From contig JAOALB010000031.1 in assembly GCA_025331125.1 (NCBI GenBank), positions 62,001 to 126,000 on the forward strand: DNA of 64,000 nt. Direction: 5' to 3'. The stretch comes from Mycogone perniciosa (lineage: Eukaryota; Ascomycota; Sordariomycetes; Hypocreales; Hypocreaceae). The position numbers were made by a program, and so were the translations under genes. Under the pieces are notes generated by a model that had not been told where the DNA came from, did no database searches, and saw only the letters and a list, made by a program, of their open reading frames with translations. Positions within the stretch are counted from its first letter, which is position 1. Every line of letters begins with the position of its first letter. Below are positions 14,401 to 28,000 of the stretch, piece by piece.

Positions 14401-17400
14401 AATTTTATAGTTTTATAATCTTTTAAAGGGAAGTTTATTTATTAATTATAAAAAAAAGTTAATAATTTTATTTTATAGTTAATTAAAAAGTTTCTTTTAA
14501 ATATTATTTTCTATTAGTTTTAGCTTTACTTTTATAAATTTATTAATATTAAACTTTAATATCCTTTAAAGGTACTCTTAGCTATAATAGTATATAAAAA
14601 ATTTATAAAAGATTTAAAGGAATAGTATTTATATTACTATAAAGCTGCTTTATCTTTATAATATATTTATAAAGGTATCTTTATTAAACTTTAATAGTTA
14701 ATATACTTTATATTCTTGCTTTTATATATTTTTTACTAAGTCTGCTTAAATTAGTTTTATATATTAAGCAGATAAACTTTTATAGAATTAAATAAATAAT
14801 ATCGCAGCAGATATTTAAATATCTATTAGGTTAGGTTATTTATATAGCGCTACTGCTATAGGCTTACTAAATATCAATATATTTAGCTTAAAGAGTTATA
14901 TTAAATTGCATTAATATAAATATTAATAGCTATTAACTATAAGGATTATTAAGATTAGTGTTAAGGCTTATTTAATATTATCTATACTTTAATCTTTAAT
15001 CTTTTATAGTTATTAGGTTAATAAATATAATAGTAATTTTACTTTAATCTTAGTATAAGGTTAATATATAGGTCCTTTTCTCTTTATTAAAGTATTATCT
15101 CTTTTAATATACTTTTAATATAGGCTTAAAATTTAACTTTCTTTTTAACTTTTTTTTTCATCCTCTTTAATATATTATTTTATTTCTTACTAGTAATATA
15201 GAATATTAATTTTAAAGCTTTATTTAAGATATTAATATTATATAGAATAGTTATTAAATTAAAGATTATTAGTATAGTGCAGGTTTAAAGGCAATAATTT
15301 ATTAAATAGTATTATAAGTTAAAGGTAACTATTAATATAGGCTAGTTAATATTAAAATTATATCGCTATAGTTATAGTATTTTAAAGATAAAGGGGTTTT
15401 AATTTAAGAGATTAGTAATAAAAAATATATATAGCTTTCTATATTCCTTTATTCCTATATTTAAAATTCTATAGTTAATAAACTATACTGCTGCTTTACT
15501 ATTAGCTAAAATAAAGCTTCTTAGTCTAGGTAATTATATTATTAAGATTTAAGACTTTTAAAGAAAATGCTAGTCTATAAAGTCTTATATTAAGCAGCTA
15601 CTATTAATAAAGGTTAATATAATTACTAATAAATGCATAAGGAATAATATAATATAAATAAATAGTAATTTACTATTTATAGTATTTAAAATTAATAGTC
15701 TATTATTAATAATAATTTATTATATTTATAAAGGGATTAGATTTATAGGCTATTTTAATATTTTATTATACTTTTTAATGCAATATTATTAAAAAGCTAC
15801 TCTTTTCTCTGCCTTCCTATATTAAAAGTTATATTTTTATAGCCGAATATATTATTAAATGTAATTAATCCTTTAATAAAGCTAATTTTATTAATATAGT
15901 ATAGGCATAGGTTTCTGTAATATAATAGGTTATTTCTTTAAGCTAAAAAGTATTAATATTACAGGAATTAAAAAGTAAAAACTTATAATGCCAGTATACC
16001 TCTTCCCTAGCTTAAAATATATACCCTGCTTTAAAGCGCTATAATATTATTACTTTAATATATTCTATATCCTAAAAAACTGCTACTATATCCTTATAAG
16101 GTTTAAAGTCTTATAGTATTAGCTTTCTAGTTTTTTATATAGTTATTAACTATATATTAGCTATTATAGTAGTAATATAGGTTATAGAGTTATTAATATT
16201 TTTTGCATTATAAAGTAAAAGATATAGTATTTCACTATATAGGATTGCCTATATCTTTTTACTTTAAAGGGTTTAGTTTATTTTAAGCTAAAGTTTATTA
16301 AAAAGTATAATTGCTATTTGGCTTTTTAAACTTATAGTTGCCTTTAAGTTTAGTATAATAGGCTTACTTTTTAAGGTTATTATAAACTTTTTAACTAAAA
16401 GTTCTTTAAGTAAATTAATTATCTTTACTTATAGGCTTATTGCTTTTATTAGTAAAGGCAGTAGCTATCTCTTTAAATACTTTAAAGTAAAGGGCATTAA
16501 CCTTTTAGGTATTAGTTTTATTAGCTTAGGCTATTAGTTTATAGAATTTAGTAATAAAGTTTTAAAATAGTTTATTTACTATATAATAAATATTAAACTT
16601 TTAAGTAGTAAAGTATAAAAAGTTAAAAGTTTTATATTATAAGTTTAAAAATTTAATAAAAGTTTTATTATTTCTTTATTTTTATATTATATAATTATCT
16701 TTTTTTATTATAATATAGTTAAATACCTTTTATATTAAATTATAGGTATTATTATTTAATTAACTATTAATATAACGGATATATTTATAAAGTATATTAA
16801 AGTATTTAATATTAATTATAATATTATACTATATAGTAAAACGCTAGCTTATATACTTTTATTAATAGGTTTTTATATCTTTATCTTTAATATTAAATTT
16901 ATCTTTAAGGTTATTAGTTTAATATTTAAAGATATTATTACTTTTAGCTTTAATAAGCTTATTAATTATATTACTTTAACTTTAAGCTTTATATTAAGTA
17001 AGCTTTAGGTTTTAATAATAATAGTATTTTTAGCCTCTTTTTATTTTAAGGCTATATTAAAGTTATACTTTTAATTCTAAAAGTAGTTAAAGATAATATT
17101 AAAAACCTATTTAAGTTTTAATATTTAAAGTTATAGGGTTAAGTTATAGTTATTATTATAAGCTTTTAAGATAATATAAATATATAAGCTAATAGTGGAA
17201 GTAATTAGTAAGCTTTACTTTTTAATTAAAGTCCCCCTCTATACCTTTTATTTTTATTTTAATATTTTTAGGTTAAATGCAAGCTAGGGAATTACGTATA
17301 GGCTAAAAAGCTAAGCTAAGGTATATTCTTTACTGCAGGGATATAGGCTTTTAGGCTTAAGGTCTCGCTATAGTTAGGGATTAATCAATTTCCTATAAGA

Positions 17401-17600
17401 TATAGGGCTTTTTATAGTATTGCAACTAGGCTGTTAGCGACTTTATTAATTCTTTTTAGGCAAGGTTAAAGGCTAAAGGTAATAGCGTAGTTATTATAAA
17501 AAGGCATAAACTATTACAGTATATAAAATAGCGGGTTAAGGTAATATCTTTATTATGCCTTAAATAAGGCAAGAAGCTATAAGAATACTGTATAAAAAAC
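11430..17600 (-). mobile_element. Ty3/gypsy element 2, decayed, ends unresolved
   Basis: The interval is colinear by eye with the interior of gypsy element 1; for example, a segment near 5,220-5,330 matches one near 12,000-12,110. Minus-strand translation around 13,560-13,800 gives the same reverse-transcriptase C-terminal block (FLAFANFY.QFIKDFYNI.KPLNNLLKK) with RIP-type stops. The LTRs are not a clean pair: LTR-like pieces lie at 11345-11430, about 17513-17597 and 17772-17933, the last two in opposite orientation. The outer limits are therefore approximate. Confidence 0.7.
17513..17597 (-). repeat. LTR-like segment, inverted relative to 17772-17933
   Basis: The sequence from tattacagta to the GAAGCTATAAGAATA block matches the reverse complement of the right half of 17772-17933. 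It also resembles the start of the element 1 LTR. It may be the 5' LTR of gypsy element 2. Its right limit is uncertain. Confidence 0.5.
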
Positions 17601-17771
17601 CTTAATAAGCTTAGCCTGCCTGCTTAGGTTAAAAAGAGGAAGATAATTAACTAGCTAGACCCGCGATGCAGTAGCTGCTTATAATGGAATTAATATAATA
17701 AAAGGATTAGAATATATATAGTCTTAAAATAGCTATTTAAAGGTAAATAAAGTTTAAAAGGGGGGGGTTAC

Positions 17772-17933
17772 TGTTATAGCACTAAACCTGCCCTTTAATA
17801 ACTTATTAGTATTATATACATCCTTACATAATGGCTTAGTCCTATACCTCTGAACCATATTCTTATAGCTTCTTGCCTTGTTTAAGGTATAATAAAGATA
17901 TTACCTTGACCTGCTGTTCCGTGTACCGTAATA
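17772..17933 (+). repeat. LTR-like repeat following a G-rich tract
   Basis: This stretch of about 162 bp begins tgttatagcac and ends at a decayed TAACA-type terminus, directly after a polypurine tract (aaaa then a run of G, about 17755-17767). The arrangement looks like a 3' LTR of a plus-strand element, in conflict with the minus-strand polymerase to its left. A recombined or nested pair of elements is likely. Confidence 0.5.
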
Positions 17934-18358
17934 TTACTAAACTAAATCGCTAAACTAAATCGCTAAACTAAACTATTAATTTTAGTTTTTACTGTTTCCT
18001 TTATAATACTATACTGCTTTGAAAATAATTTACAGCTATTCCTTTTACTAGGCCTTATAGCTATTTCCTTATTAAACAATATTCCTTTTTACTATATTCC
18101 TTAAATTGAATTTTTAATAATTTTAATTAACTAGCTTAATAAAGCTAAATAATAATAGCTATAGTAATTATATTAAGTTAATTGTTAATACTAGATTTAT
18201 AGAAGCTATAAAGTCTTTTTTTATATATAAAATTAGCTTTTTTTTAACCTTTAAATTTAATACGTTTAAAGTTTAGCTAACTTAGCTATATAAACCTAAT
18301 AGTAATATATTATAGCCTTTACTTTAAAATATATTTAACAATACATTTATATATATTT

Positions 18359-19035
18359 TTTATTAAAGGTAATTAATATACTTAATATACTTATACTCCT
18401 TTTATAATAAAGTATAGTAAAACTATATAAAGTATTAAAGAATAGGTAATAAAGGTTAATTCTATTAAAGAATATACTATAATAGCTTTACTATATATAT
18501 ATATAGCTAATATAAAGAAAAGGGTAGAATATATATATTATAAGCGCTTATATAGTCTAATATATTACTTATATAATATATATATTGACTTATATCTATT
18601 ATATATGCAGATAAAAGCTCCTTAACATTAATAAACGCTAATAAGCAGTAAATCTTTAGCTTACCTAACCTAATACCTTTTTATTAACTTACCTAAGAAA
18701 AGTTAATTATTTATTTAAATAAATACTAAATTAAAAAAAGTATAAAACTATAAAAATAAATAAATAAACCTAGTTTAATAATACTTAACCTGTATTCTCT
18801 TTTAATATATAACTTTACTTATAACTTTATAGCTATTAAAGTATATAAAGGTAACTATTAGTAATTTTTAGCTATAAATATTATAATTAAATAATTTACA
18901 GTATCTTTTATTTTTTATATTACTTGACTTTAGCTTTATAGTTTTATTAAAAGTATTGTTCCTGCACTTTATTTAACTTATTATTAGTATATATAGATAT
19001 ATCTATATTTAAAGTGCTAATTCCCCCTTCACAAA
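18359..19035 (-). mobile_element. Inverted-repeat element M2, itself interrupted
   Basis: Read on the minus strand it starts TTTGTGAAGGGGG and ends CCTTTAATAAA, matching M1 and M5. It is 677 bp rather than ~390 because an unrelated AT-rich segment of about 280 bp interrupts it from about 18,400 to 18,677. Decay is heavy and no clear target duplication remains. Confidence 0.6.
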
Positions 19036-19597
19036 ATATTCTGGCTAGCTAGCTTGAATAACTACTTTAAGTCTAAATTAACTTTTAATAGGACTTAAAA
19101 GATTATTATATATTTTATTATTAACCTTTATATAGCTACTTTTGACTTAAAGATATAAATTAAAAGAACTTAAAATTATATTAATTTAACTTAAAAGACT
19201 TTAATTAATATAATTAATTTAATTTCAATTAATCTAAGCCTAGTTAATTCAATATTAACTCATTTAAATATAATTAATTTAATTATAAAGATTTAAATTT
19301 ATTTAATTTAGTCAATTAATTTAATTTTAAAGACCTTAATTAGCTAGGCTTTCATTAACTTAATTTATACTATAACCCTAATTAAGAATTTATCTTTAAA
19401 AATAGTTAAAAAGGTAAAGATAGCTATAATCTTAATCCTAATTTTATTCTTAATATTACTCTTTATCTTTATAAAGATAAATATAATAATAATAATAGTG
19501 TTAATAATAAAATAAATTAGGATTACTATAGTAATAAAAGCTATAGCTAAGGAATCTAAGAATTCTTTTTTAATGAGGGCGGCGGTATTTAATATAT

Positions 19598-19995
19598 TTT
19601 ATTAAAGGGGAATTGGCACTCTAAATATATATATATATATACACTAACAACAACCTAAATAAAGCGCGGGAACCGCGCTCTTAATAAAACCATAAAGCTG
19701 TAGTTAAGCAATATAGGGACTAAAAGATACTGCAAATCATTTAATTATAATATCTGTAGCTAAAAGCAACTAACAGTTACCTCTTTATACTTTAGCGGCT
19801 ATAGAATTATAGGTAGGGTAATATATTAAGGGAGAATGCAGGTTAGTTTTTATTAAACTAAGTGTATCTATTTTATTTTTATAGTCTTATACTTTCCTAA
19901 TCTAATAGTTATTTAAATAAATAACTGACTTTTTTTTAAATAAACTAGTAAAAAGGAATATAAGTATATTAGGTATATTAGTTACCTTTAATAAA
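19598..19995 (+). mobile_element. Inverted-repeat element M3
   Basis: The element is 398 bp, from TTTATTAAAGGGG to CTTTAATAAA, with ATAT duplications at 19594-19597 and 19996-19999. The internal hairpin gcgcgggaaccgcgc is intact. The CA-repeat seen in M5 has become a TA-repeat here, as expected from RIP at CpA. Confidence 0.7.
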
Positions 19996-20325
19996 ATATA
20001 TTTAATAGTATATTATCCCCTTTATTCCTTCCTTTCTTTCTTCCCTCCTTTATTTATACTTTATATATTATTTACTATATAACTTATAAATTAATAGCTA
20101 TTATAACTTTAACTATTATATTTTATAAATGAATTATTTATTAAATTATATTTAATCTTTTTTTTTAAATTTAAAGTTATAGTAATATAATACTTTTATT
20201 TATAAATAATGTTATAAATTCTTAATTATTATAATATATTATTATAAACTCTTTTAATTTATATAAACTATTAACCTTTAGACTATAAAAGTAGTATATA
20301 ACTATTAATATATAGTTTATTAAAG

Positions 20326-20716
20326 GTAACTAATATACTTAATATACTTGTACTCCTTTTTACTAGCCTATTTAAGAAAAGTCAGTTACTTATTTAAACA
20401 ACAATTATATTAAGAAAATATAAAAGTATAACGATAAAATAAATAGGTTTAATTTAATAATATATTAACCTATATTCTCTTTGAATATATTACTTTACCT
20501 GTAATTTTCTAGCTAATAAAGTATAAAGAGGTAACTATTAATTGCTTTTAACTATAGATATTATAATTAAATAGTTTATAGTATCTTTTAATCTTTATAT
20601 TATATAACTATAGCTTTATAGTTTTATTAAAAGCGCGGATTCCTATATTTTATTTAAGTTGTTGTTAATATATATATATATATATATATTTAAAGTGCTA
20701 ATCCCCTTTTAATAAA
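20326..20716 (-). mobile_element. Inverted-repeat element M4
   Basis: This 391-bp copy is in reverse orientation, from tttattaaagg to ccccttttaataaa on the plus strand. It faces M3 across about 330 bp. The flanks (atag and acta) do not form a clean duplication. Confidence 0.65.
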
Positions 20717-22766
20717 ACTAGTAACTAAGAAAAGGTGAAATCTTAAAGATTGCGTTTTAAGAAGCAATTATTAAAGGTACTTCTATACTACTACTAAAAA
20801 GCTACCTTTATTTAACTATGAATAAAATTATAGGTTAACTTTAATAAGTCTTTAAATAAATATAAAACAATTAGCTAACAGAAATAGCTTAAAAACCCTT
20901 TATTGCAGCTAGTTAATATAAATTAGTCTAATATTTATTTCTAAAAGTATAGGTTATCTAGTTGCAATTTCTAAAATATAAGAATTAAAATTAATTAACT
21001 TAAATATAATGCATTAAAATATAATAAAGGAGTAAAATCTTAACAAATTATTAGCCTATAAAACCTGCTAATAAAAGGATAAAGAGTTAAAGGAAATTAC
21101 TGAAAGATTAGTAAATATAATAAAAGTAAATATATAAATTACATAGTTAGCTTTATATAATATAATTCCCTTTAAATTAGCGATATACTATTATAACTTT
21201 TATTTTGCTTATAACTTAATAAATTAATTAATTAAGTAATTATAAAGAATTAGTAAAAAATAAATTAATTATTTAATCTTTTACTATAAAGACTTTATTT
21301 TAGTTTTATTAATTCTTTTAGCTAAACTATCTTTAATTTTTAATAAAAATACTATTATTACTACTTTTATAATTTTATATATATAGATTACCTTTACTTA
21401 TAATAAAATTACTTAAAGAAGACTTAAAAATAATAATAATTTAATATAATAAAACTAATATTAATAAAAAAATACGCCTATAAAAGTTAGATATTTAAAT
21501 TAAATAACTTAAACTAGTAAAATAAAAGGTATTTTATTATTAAAAGACTATTTAATTAAAACTTTAATAATTTATTTTCACTTTAAATAATGGAATTAAA
21601 AGTGAATAAATAAGTTTTGATTATTAAAGTATTAAATATAACCTTTTCTTTAAAACTGCAATTAAAGGAATTATTTAATAATATACTTAGCTTAATATTA
21701 ATACCTTTTAGATTTATTAAAATAGAAATTAAGGAAAAATTAAGTCTTTTAATAGATAATAGGAAAATACCCTTTTAAAAATTCCTTTTTTTATTTAAGC
21801 TTTTAAGAATATTTAAAAGATAAAGCTATTTATAAAGATTAATTTTATAAGCAAATTTAATAATAAAAATATTTTTTAATATTTAAAGAACTATAAGTAA
21901 AAGATAAAAAATTAACGAATTTTAATTAAAGATTAAAAGAGGTACCTAAAATTATTTATAAAACTAAAAAAAAAAAAAAATTTAAATCTATATTAAAAAA
22001 AGTATTAGCTAGGATAAAGTTAAAAAGGAGTTTATATAATATTATAAATAATATAATAAAGAATAATTAAAGTTATATACTATATAGCTTTAAAATCTTT
22101 ATTATTATAAGTTAATTAAAATATAATCTATAATAAATTAATAACTTTAATATTAATACCTTTATTAAAAGTTTAATAAAAAGAATTAAAAAGCAGCTAT
22201 ACTATATTCCTAAAATATTATTAAAGTAATATTATTAAAGCTGCTTTAATTAATAATAGCCTTTAAAAAAATTAAAGAATTTAATAATTTTAAAGAATTA
22301 ATATATATTAAAGTTTGAATACTTTTTAATTATAAAACGCTTATAGAATTTAATATTTAAAAAGCTTATTTTTAAGAATTTATAGAAATGCCTTTTAAAA
22401 TTAAGTATATATTTAATTTATTTGAATTAAAGATAAGCCTAATTTTAACAAGATAGAAAAAATAATAGCTTAAGCCTATAAAACTAACTATATCTTTATA
22501 GTGTAAAGATTAAATAAATACTTTATTTAAAAAACTTAATAAATTAATAATTTAACTTTTTAATTAAAAAGTAAACGTAATTAATTTAAAGGAAAAAGAG
22601 TAATATTATATTACTATTAATAATTATAAACTTAAATAAAGACTTTTTGCTTTAATAATTACTATTAATAATATTAATATAATAGACCTTTTATATAATA
22701 AAATACTAAACTTTTTCTTTTATTACTATTTAAAAGCAGCTATAAATATAAAGTATTATTAATATT

Positions 22767-23346
22767 TGATAAAAAGGAGGGCTAAAAAGTAAGGATTTTA
22801 GTGTATTTGGGTAACCTTCCTATTCTGGCTAGACCCGGAATTAGGCCCGACGCTAGGACCGAGTTCTAGAGGAACTTTGGTGTAAGCTAGGAAATTTCTG
22901 TTATGTATAACGATAATAATTAAGCTAGGACCAGCTACCCCGCCTACCCTAAATTTAATATAATAGGCATAATGGCTATTATGAAAAATCTAATTAAAAT
23001 GGTTTCCTGTTGGTATAGCTGTAAGTTGATTTAGACGATTTCTTATATAAATGAATTTTATAGAAAATAGGAATAAGGCCATAAACCTAATTCTACTGCT
23101 ATATTCCTATTATTTAATCGGAAGACTATTATAGAAGATAAAGCTATTGTTTATACAATTACTTCTATACTAGCTGTATATACACTAAATATTCTATAGT
23201 TTCTAGTTATTAAATTATTTACAATTCAATTATTTATCTATTATTAGCCTAATTAAACTCTTAGTTGTTTTTTTATTGCTGCGTTATATGCAGCTTTCTA
23301 GAAGCTATATATAAATGAGGTTTAGTATAACCTTGTTATTTTAACA
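22767..23346 (+). repeat. 5' LTR of the copia element
   Basis: This 580-bp LTR starts TGATAAAAAGGAGGG and ends TTTTAACA. It differs from the 3' copy mainly by transitions, with each copy mutated at different sites, as expected for RIP after insertion. Confidence 0.9.
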
Positions 23347-23999
23347 GGTTATAAGCCTAAGAGAGTTTTCCTTAGGTCTCTATTAGTGGATTCTTTTAAT
23401 AGTTACAGCATTTCCTTTAGCGCTACTACAGCACTTATAGTAGGTTTTTTATAGTGTTTATCCTAGTGCTTACATTAGCACTTTTAGGATTTTGGCTACC
23501 TAAAGCTATTCCTAGGCTTTTACCATAAATACTATTGCATTTATAGTAATACTATTTGTATTACTACCTTTATATACTATATAGTATATTCCTTATTTAT
23601 ATAGGATATAGGTCTGATATTAGCAGTATAAGTTAACCTATTAGGGCTTTTAGTAGTTTTATTTCTTTAATTAAGGATAATAGCTTTCTTTAACAGTAAA
23701 GGGATTTATTTATTTAAGTGTAGAATATAAAATAAAAGCTTTAGGTATAAAAGACTTTTATTAAGATAGTAAAGGTATAGTTAAAGGGTTAGAATAATAC
23801 TATAACTGAGCTATTTAATACCTTAGCTAGCCTAACTGCTGCTATTTTAAGTCTTTAACTTTAATAGACTATAAGTCCAATAAAAATTAATTTTATAGCC
23901 TTTATTTTAATATTAATATAAACTCCTACCTTTATTCCTATACTTATTTCTATTTTATTTTTATTAATTCCTTAACCTTAAACCATTATTTTAACTTTA

Positions 24000-24589
24000 A
24001 ATAGTAGTTTTATTAAAGAGGTATTAAAAAAGGTCTATAGCTTTCCAGAAAGCTATAAACTAATAGGTTTTAATAACTTTAATTAGTAGAAACAGTCTTT
24101 AAATATTATACTAAAGGCTATAGATTACTATACCTTTATAGAAAATCCTATAGTTACTGATTTTTTATTTAATTTAGAATAGGCCCTATTACTTATATTA
24201 ATTAAGGATAGTTTAATAGCTATTCCTGCTATATCTATTACTTAGATTCAAAGCTTAAAAGAAGCATTTTTAATATTATAAAGACTATATAGTTACTTTA
24301 ATATACTTTAACGAGATTCCCTTTATAGGGAATTTCACTTATTAAATTACAGTAATTATAAAGGATCTTTAGCTCAATTTAACACTACTTTTAATAGCTT
24401 ATTAGCTAAGTTAACTATTTTAAAGGTTAATATTAATATACTAGATTAAGTAAATTAATATTCAAATTCCCTAGAAAAGACTTATCCTTAATAGGCTAAG
24501 AGAATTAAAGGAACTATTAAATTTAGCAGAGCCATTAGGCAATTAACTGAAAGTTTTAATATTTAATTTCTTATAGTAGATATACTAAA
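24000..24589 (+). pseudogene. Copia Gag remnant
   Basis: The plus-strand frame reads KLIGFNNFN, then a tryptophan-to-stop codon followed by KQSLNIIL, then YREFHLLNYSNYKGSLAQF with FNSLLAKL. This is the layout of the copia Gag (UBN2-like) domain. Several TAG/TAA codons stand where W or Q is expected. The reading ends where the TRIM-like element starts at 24590. Confidence 0.7.
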
Positions 24590-25056
24590 TGTAACAAACT
24601 GTTATACCGTCACGCCAACAGGCAAAAGAATAGGCTAATAATCGCATTTGTAGCAATTATTATGATGGTACCAACTGTATATAAGGGAAACGTGCTCGGA
24701 ACGTAACACAATATCCCTCTCTCTCAGGGCTTGTCCTCAAGCCTAAGGCAACGACCAGATAGGGGACCAACCTATCCTTCAGGTCCATACAGTTATTCTA
24801 TCCCCCAAGCGCACACTGTAGCTGCTGTACCTGCCTACAGCACTATCGTATAGTGGGCTTGTTAGCGGCGGAGGTCTACAAATTGCGGAACACCAACACA
24901 ATTCGAACCCAAGGCCACCAGCTATATGCGATTATCGTGTAACGAACCGTTATACCATCACGCTAACAGGCAAAAGAATAGGCTAATAATCGCATTTATA
25001 GCAATTATTATAACGGTACCAACTGTATGTAAAGGAAACATGCTCGGAATATAATA
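24590..25056 (-). mobile_element. TRIM-like miniature LTR element (467 bp)
   Basis: Two direct repeats of 119 bp (24590-24708 and 24938-25056), each with TG...CA-type ends, flank 229 bp of non-coding DNA of normal base composition. Differences between the two repeats that I could see are all C/T or G/A. On the minus strand a purine tract (GAGAGAGAGGGATATTG) lies immediately before the repeat at 24590-24708, as a polypurine tract should, suggesting minus orientation. The internal part contains a stretch resembling the 3' end of a tRNA (attcgaacc to ccacca), possibly a displaced primer-binding site. Flanks share atactaa but offset, so no clean duplication is claimed. It sits exactly at the copia/gypsy junction. 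Confidence 0.55.
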
Positions 25057-28000
25057 AATACTAAGTAAATCTAGATACTATTTAGTAGTATAAGTTTATA
25101 AATAACCTTTAAAATAATCTTTTTAATTAAATAAAGTTTAAGTTTTTTAAAATTTAATTTATTGCTTAGTTATATTATTTTAATATTTACAGTCTTTTCT
25201 TTTAGCGAATAATAGTATAGGTAAATTATATCTCCCTTTTTAAAAATTAATCCCTTTAATTTATATTTATTAATATATTTCTTTATTTCTTTTTATATAA
25301 AGTAAAGGTATACCTGTATTCTTTTATATAATTATTTTATATCTTTAGCTTTAATTTATATTTTATTAATATATAGGCCTTTCTTTAATACTTTATATAT
25401 ATTTAGTATAAAGCTATAGTTAATATATATAAGGCTAAATCTAGTTAATTCTAAAATATTACTATTATAAAATATTTATATAATTAATAACTTTTTTACT
25501 TAATTGTTTTAGTTAAAGTTAATATAGCTTTTTAAATAAACTTTAATAACTTAATTAATACATTTTATTTATTTATTTATTTATAGGTAATATATAGTAT
25601 TAAACTTATAATTTATATTTAATTAATTTATAAATATTTATTAAAATTTAAATATAAAGGATAATCTTTAATTAAAAATAGTTTTAGCTAGAATTATATA
25701 ATTAACTGCAATAAATTGCAAAAATATATAAGCTAGTGTTTTTATATTTATTGCTTTTCTAACTAAAAGGAAGTAAAAGTATTTAATAAATTAATTTATA
25801 ATTACTAAAATACTATTATACTTAATCTTTAATCCTAGTTTAATAAATAGTAGTAGTTTAATAATAAAATTTAATAAAATTAATTTTTATAGTTATTTTA
25901 GTATTAATAAAGGTTAAAGTTTATTATATAGTTTATATTTTAAAGCTTTAACTGTTTTATAAATTATATAGTAAAAGATAATATTTTATACTATTTCTTT
26001 AAACCTTTAAAACTTAAAGTACCTTTATATTTATTTACAGGTTTTGTAAATACTTTTATATTTATATATTAAGTGTTAATAAACTTTTATAACTATATTC
26101 TGTTAAAGTTTATTTAAAATTTAAATTTTTTTATTTTATTATTAAATTCTTTTATTATTAAACTTTATATCTTTTAAAAATCTATTATTATTTTAAGTAA
26201 TATAATACTTTTTAATATATTAAAGTATAGTATTATTATTAAATACTTTATATATAGCTTAAAATACTATTTATTAATAGTATCCTTTAAGGGTTTATAT
26301 TAAGATTTGCCTAGTATATTTAATCTTTCCCTAATTATAGTTAACTTATCTATAAAATGTATTTATTTGCCTATTTTTAAATCCTTTCTAGTAAATTAAA
26401 ATATAATTAAATTTTAAATTGTATTTTATATAGTAGATCTGCCTTTTAAAGAGTTATTAAACTATTGCGAAATATATAATATCTTAATAGTTAATATATA
26501 CTTTAACTTTATATATATTCTTTTAATAAATAATATTACTATTTTTTAAATATAAAAATAATAGTAAAGAATTCTTTATTATATATTAAATAGTTTAATT
26601 CTATACTATATAATATTTAAGATTAAAAGGCAATCAAGTATAGCTTACAATTTTTATCCTTTTAATTAAGTTAAGCTTTTATAGTAAAGTTAAAAGTATT
26701 TATTTTAACTTTTATTTCTTTAAATAAATTAAATATAATTAATATAGGTTTTTTTAAAATAAATTATTTAAGCTTATTAAAGGCCTTTTATATATTTAAT
26801 GCTTATAGAAACTTTTAATCTTTTTTTATAAATTTATAAAGAGTTTATATAATACTTTTATAGTCTTTAATAAATTGTTAATAATAGTTAATAAATCCTA
26901 AAAAGCTTTAAATTTCCTTAATTATTATAAGTATAAGCTAGTCTTTTACTGCTTATACTTTTAATAAATCTATATAAATTTCTTTAAAGGTAATAATATA
27001 CTTTAAAAAAGTGATTTTCTATATATAAAATTTACATTTCTTTAATTTTATAAATAGTTTAGTATTTTATAGTATTTATAATACTTTATAAATATATACT
27101 TTATATTTTTTAAAGGTATTAAAGAAAATTAAAATATTATTTAAGTAAATAACTATAAAAATATTAAAGTATTTGTTTAATATATTATTAATTATTTTTT
27201 AAAATAGTATAAAGGTATTAATAAAGCTAAAAGGTATAATTAAATATTTAAATAAGCTATATTTAATTTAAAAGGCAGTTATTTATTTATATCCTTTTTT
27301 AATTTAAATAAGGTTATAAGCGCTTTTAAGGTTTAGCGCTATAAACTACTTTTTCTTATATAGTTTATTTTATAATTTTATAATTAATAGTAATAAAGCT
27401 TTATTTTTAATAATAATTTTATTAAGCTATTAGTAATTTATAATTAACTATAATTTACCTTTTTTCTTTAATATAAATATAATAAAATAGCTTACTTTTA
27501 ATAAAGAAAGTTAAATATATCTTTTAGTTAATATATTATTTAAATAGTTATATAGGCTTTTAAACTTTCTTTTATTTAAATTATAAATTTTATAAAAGGT
27601 AATATTAATATTATCTTTAAGTTTAACTATATAGTCCTATTAATTATATTTTAGTAATTTTATATTAAGTATTTCCTTAAATAGTTTATTATATTTCTAG
27701 TATTCTTTAAAGATATTCTATAGCTATTTTAATAATACTATTATTTTAAAGCTTTTTATTTTAAGTATTTTATTAATATTATTAAATATTTTCTATAAAA
27801 AGGTAATTATTTTTTAGATTTATTTATCCTTTCCTTTACTTTATTTAAATCTTACTTTTAAATAAATTATTTCTATAATTAAATTAAAGGTAACCTTTTT
27901 AATTCCTTTTTTTAGTATATTTAAGGGTTTTATGCAGGATTTCTACTTTATAGCTAAAGCCTTTCTAATAGTTCTAATCGCTAAAAGAGCTTTATTATTA

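Noticed and set aside
24895..24935. Possible tRNA gene (attcgaacc T-loop-like, ccacca end)
   Set aside because: The T-stem does not pair, no anticodon arm or acceptor partner is found upstream, and the position fits the interior of a miniature LTR element, where tRNA-like sequence is expected at a primer site.
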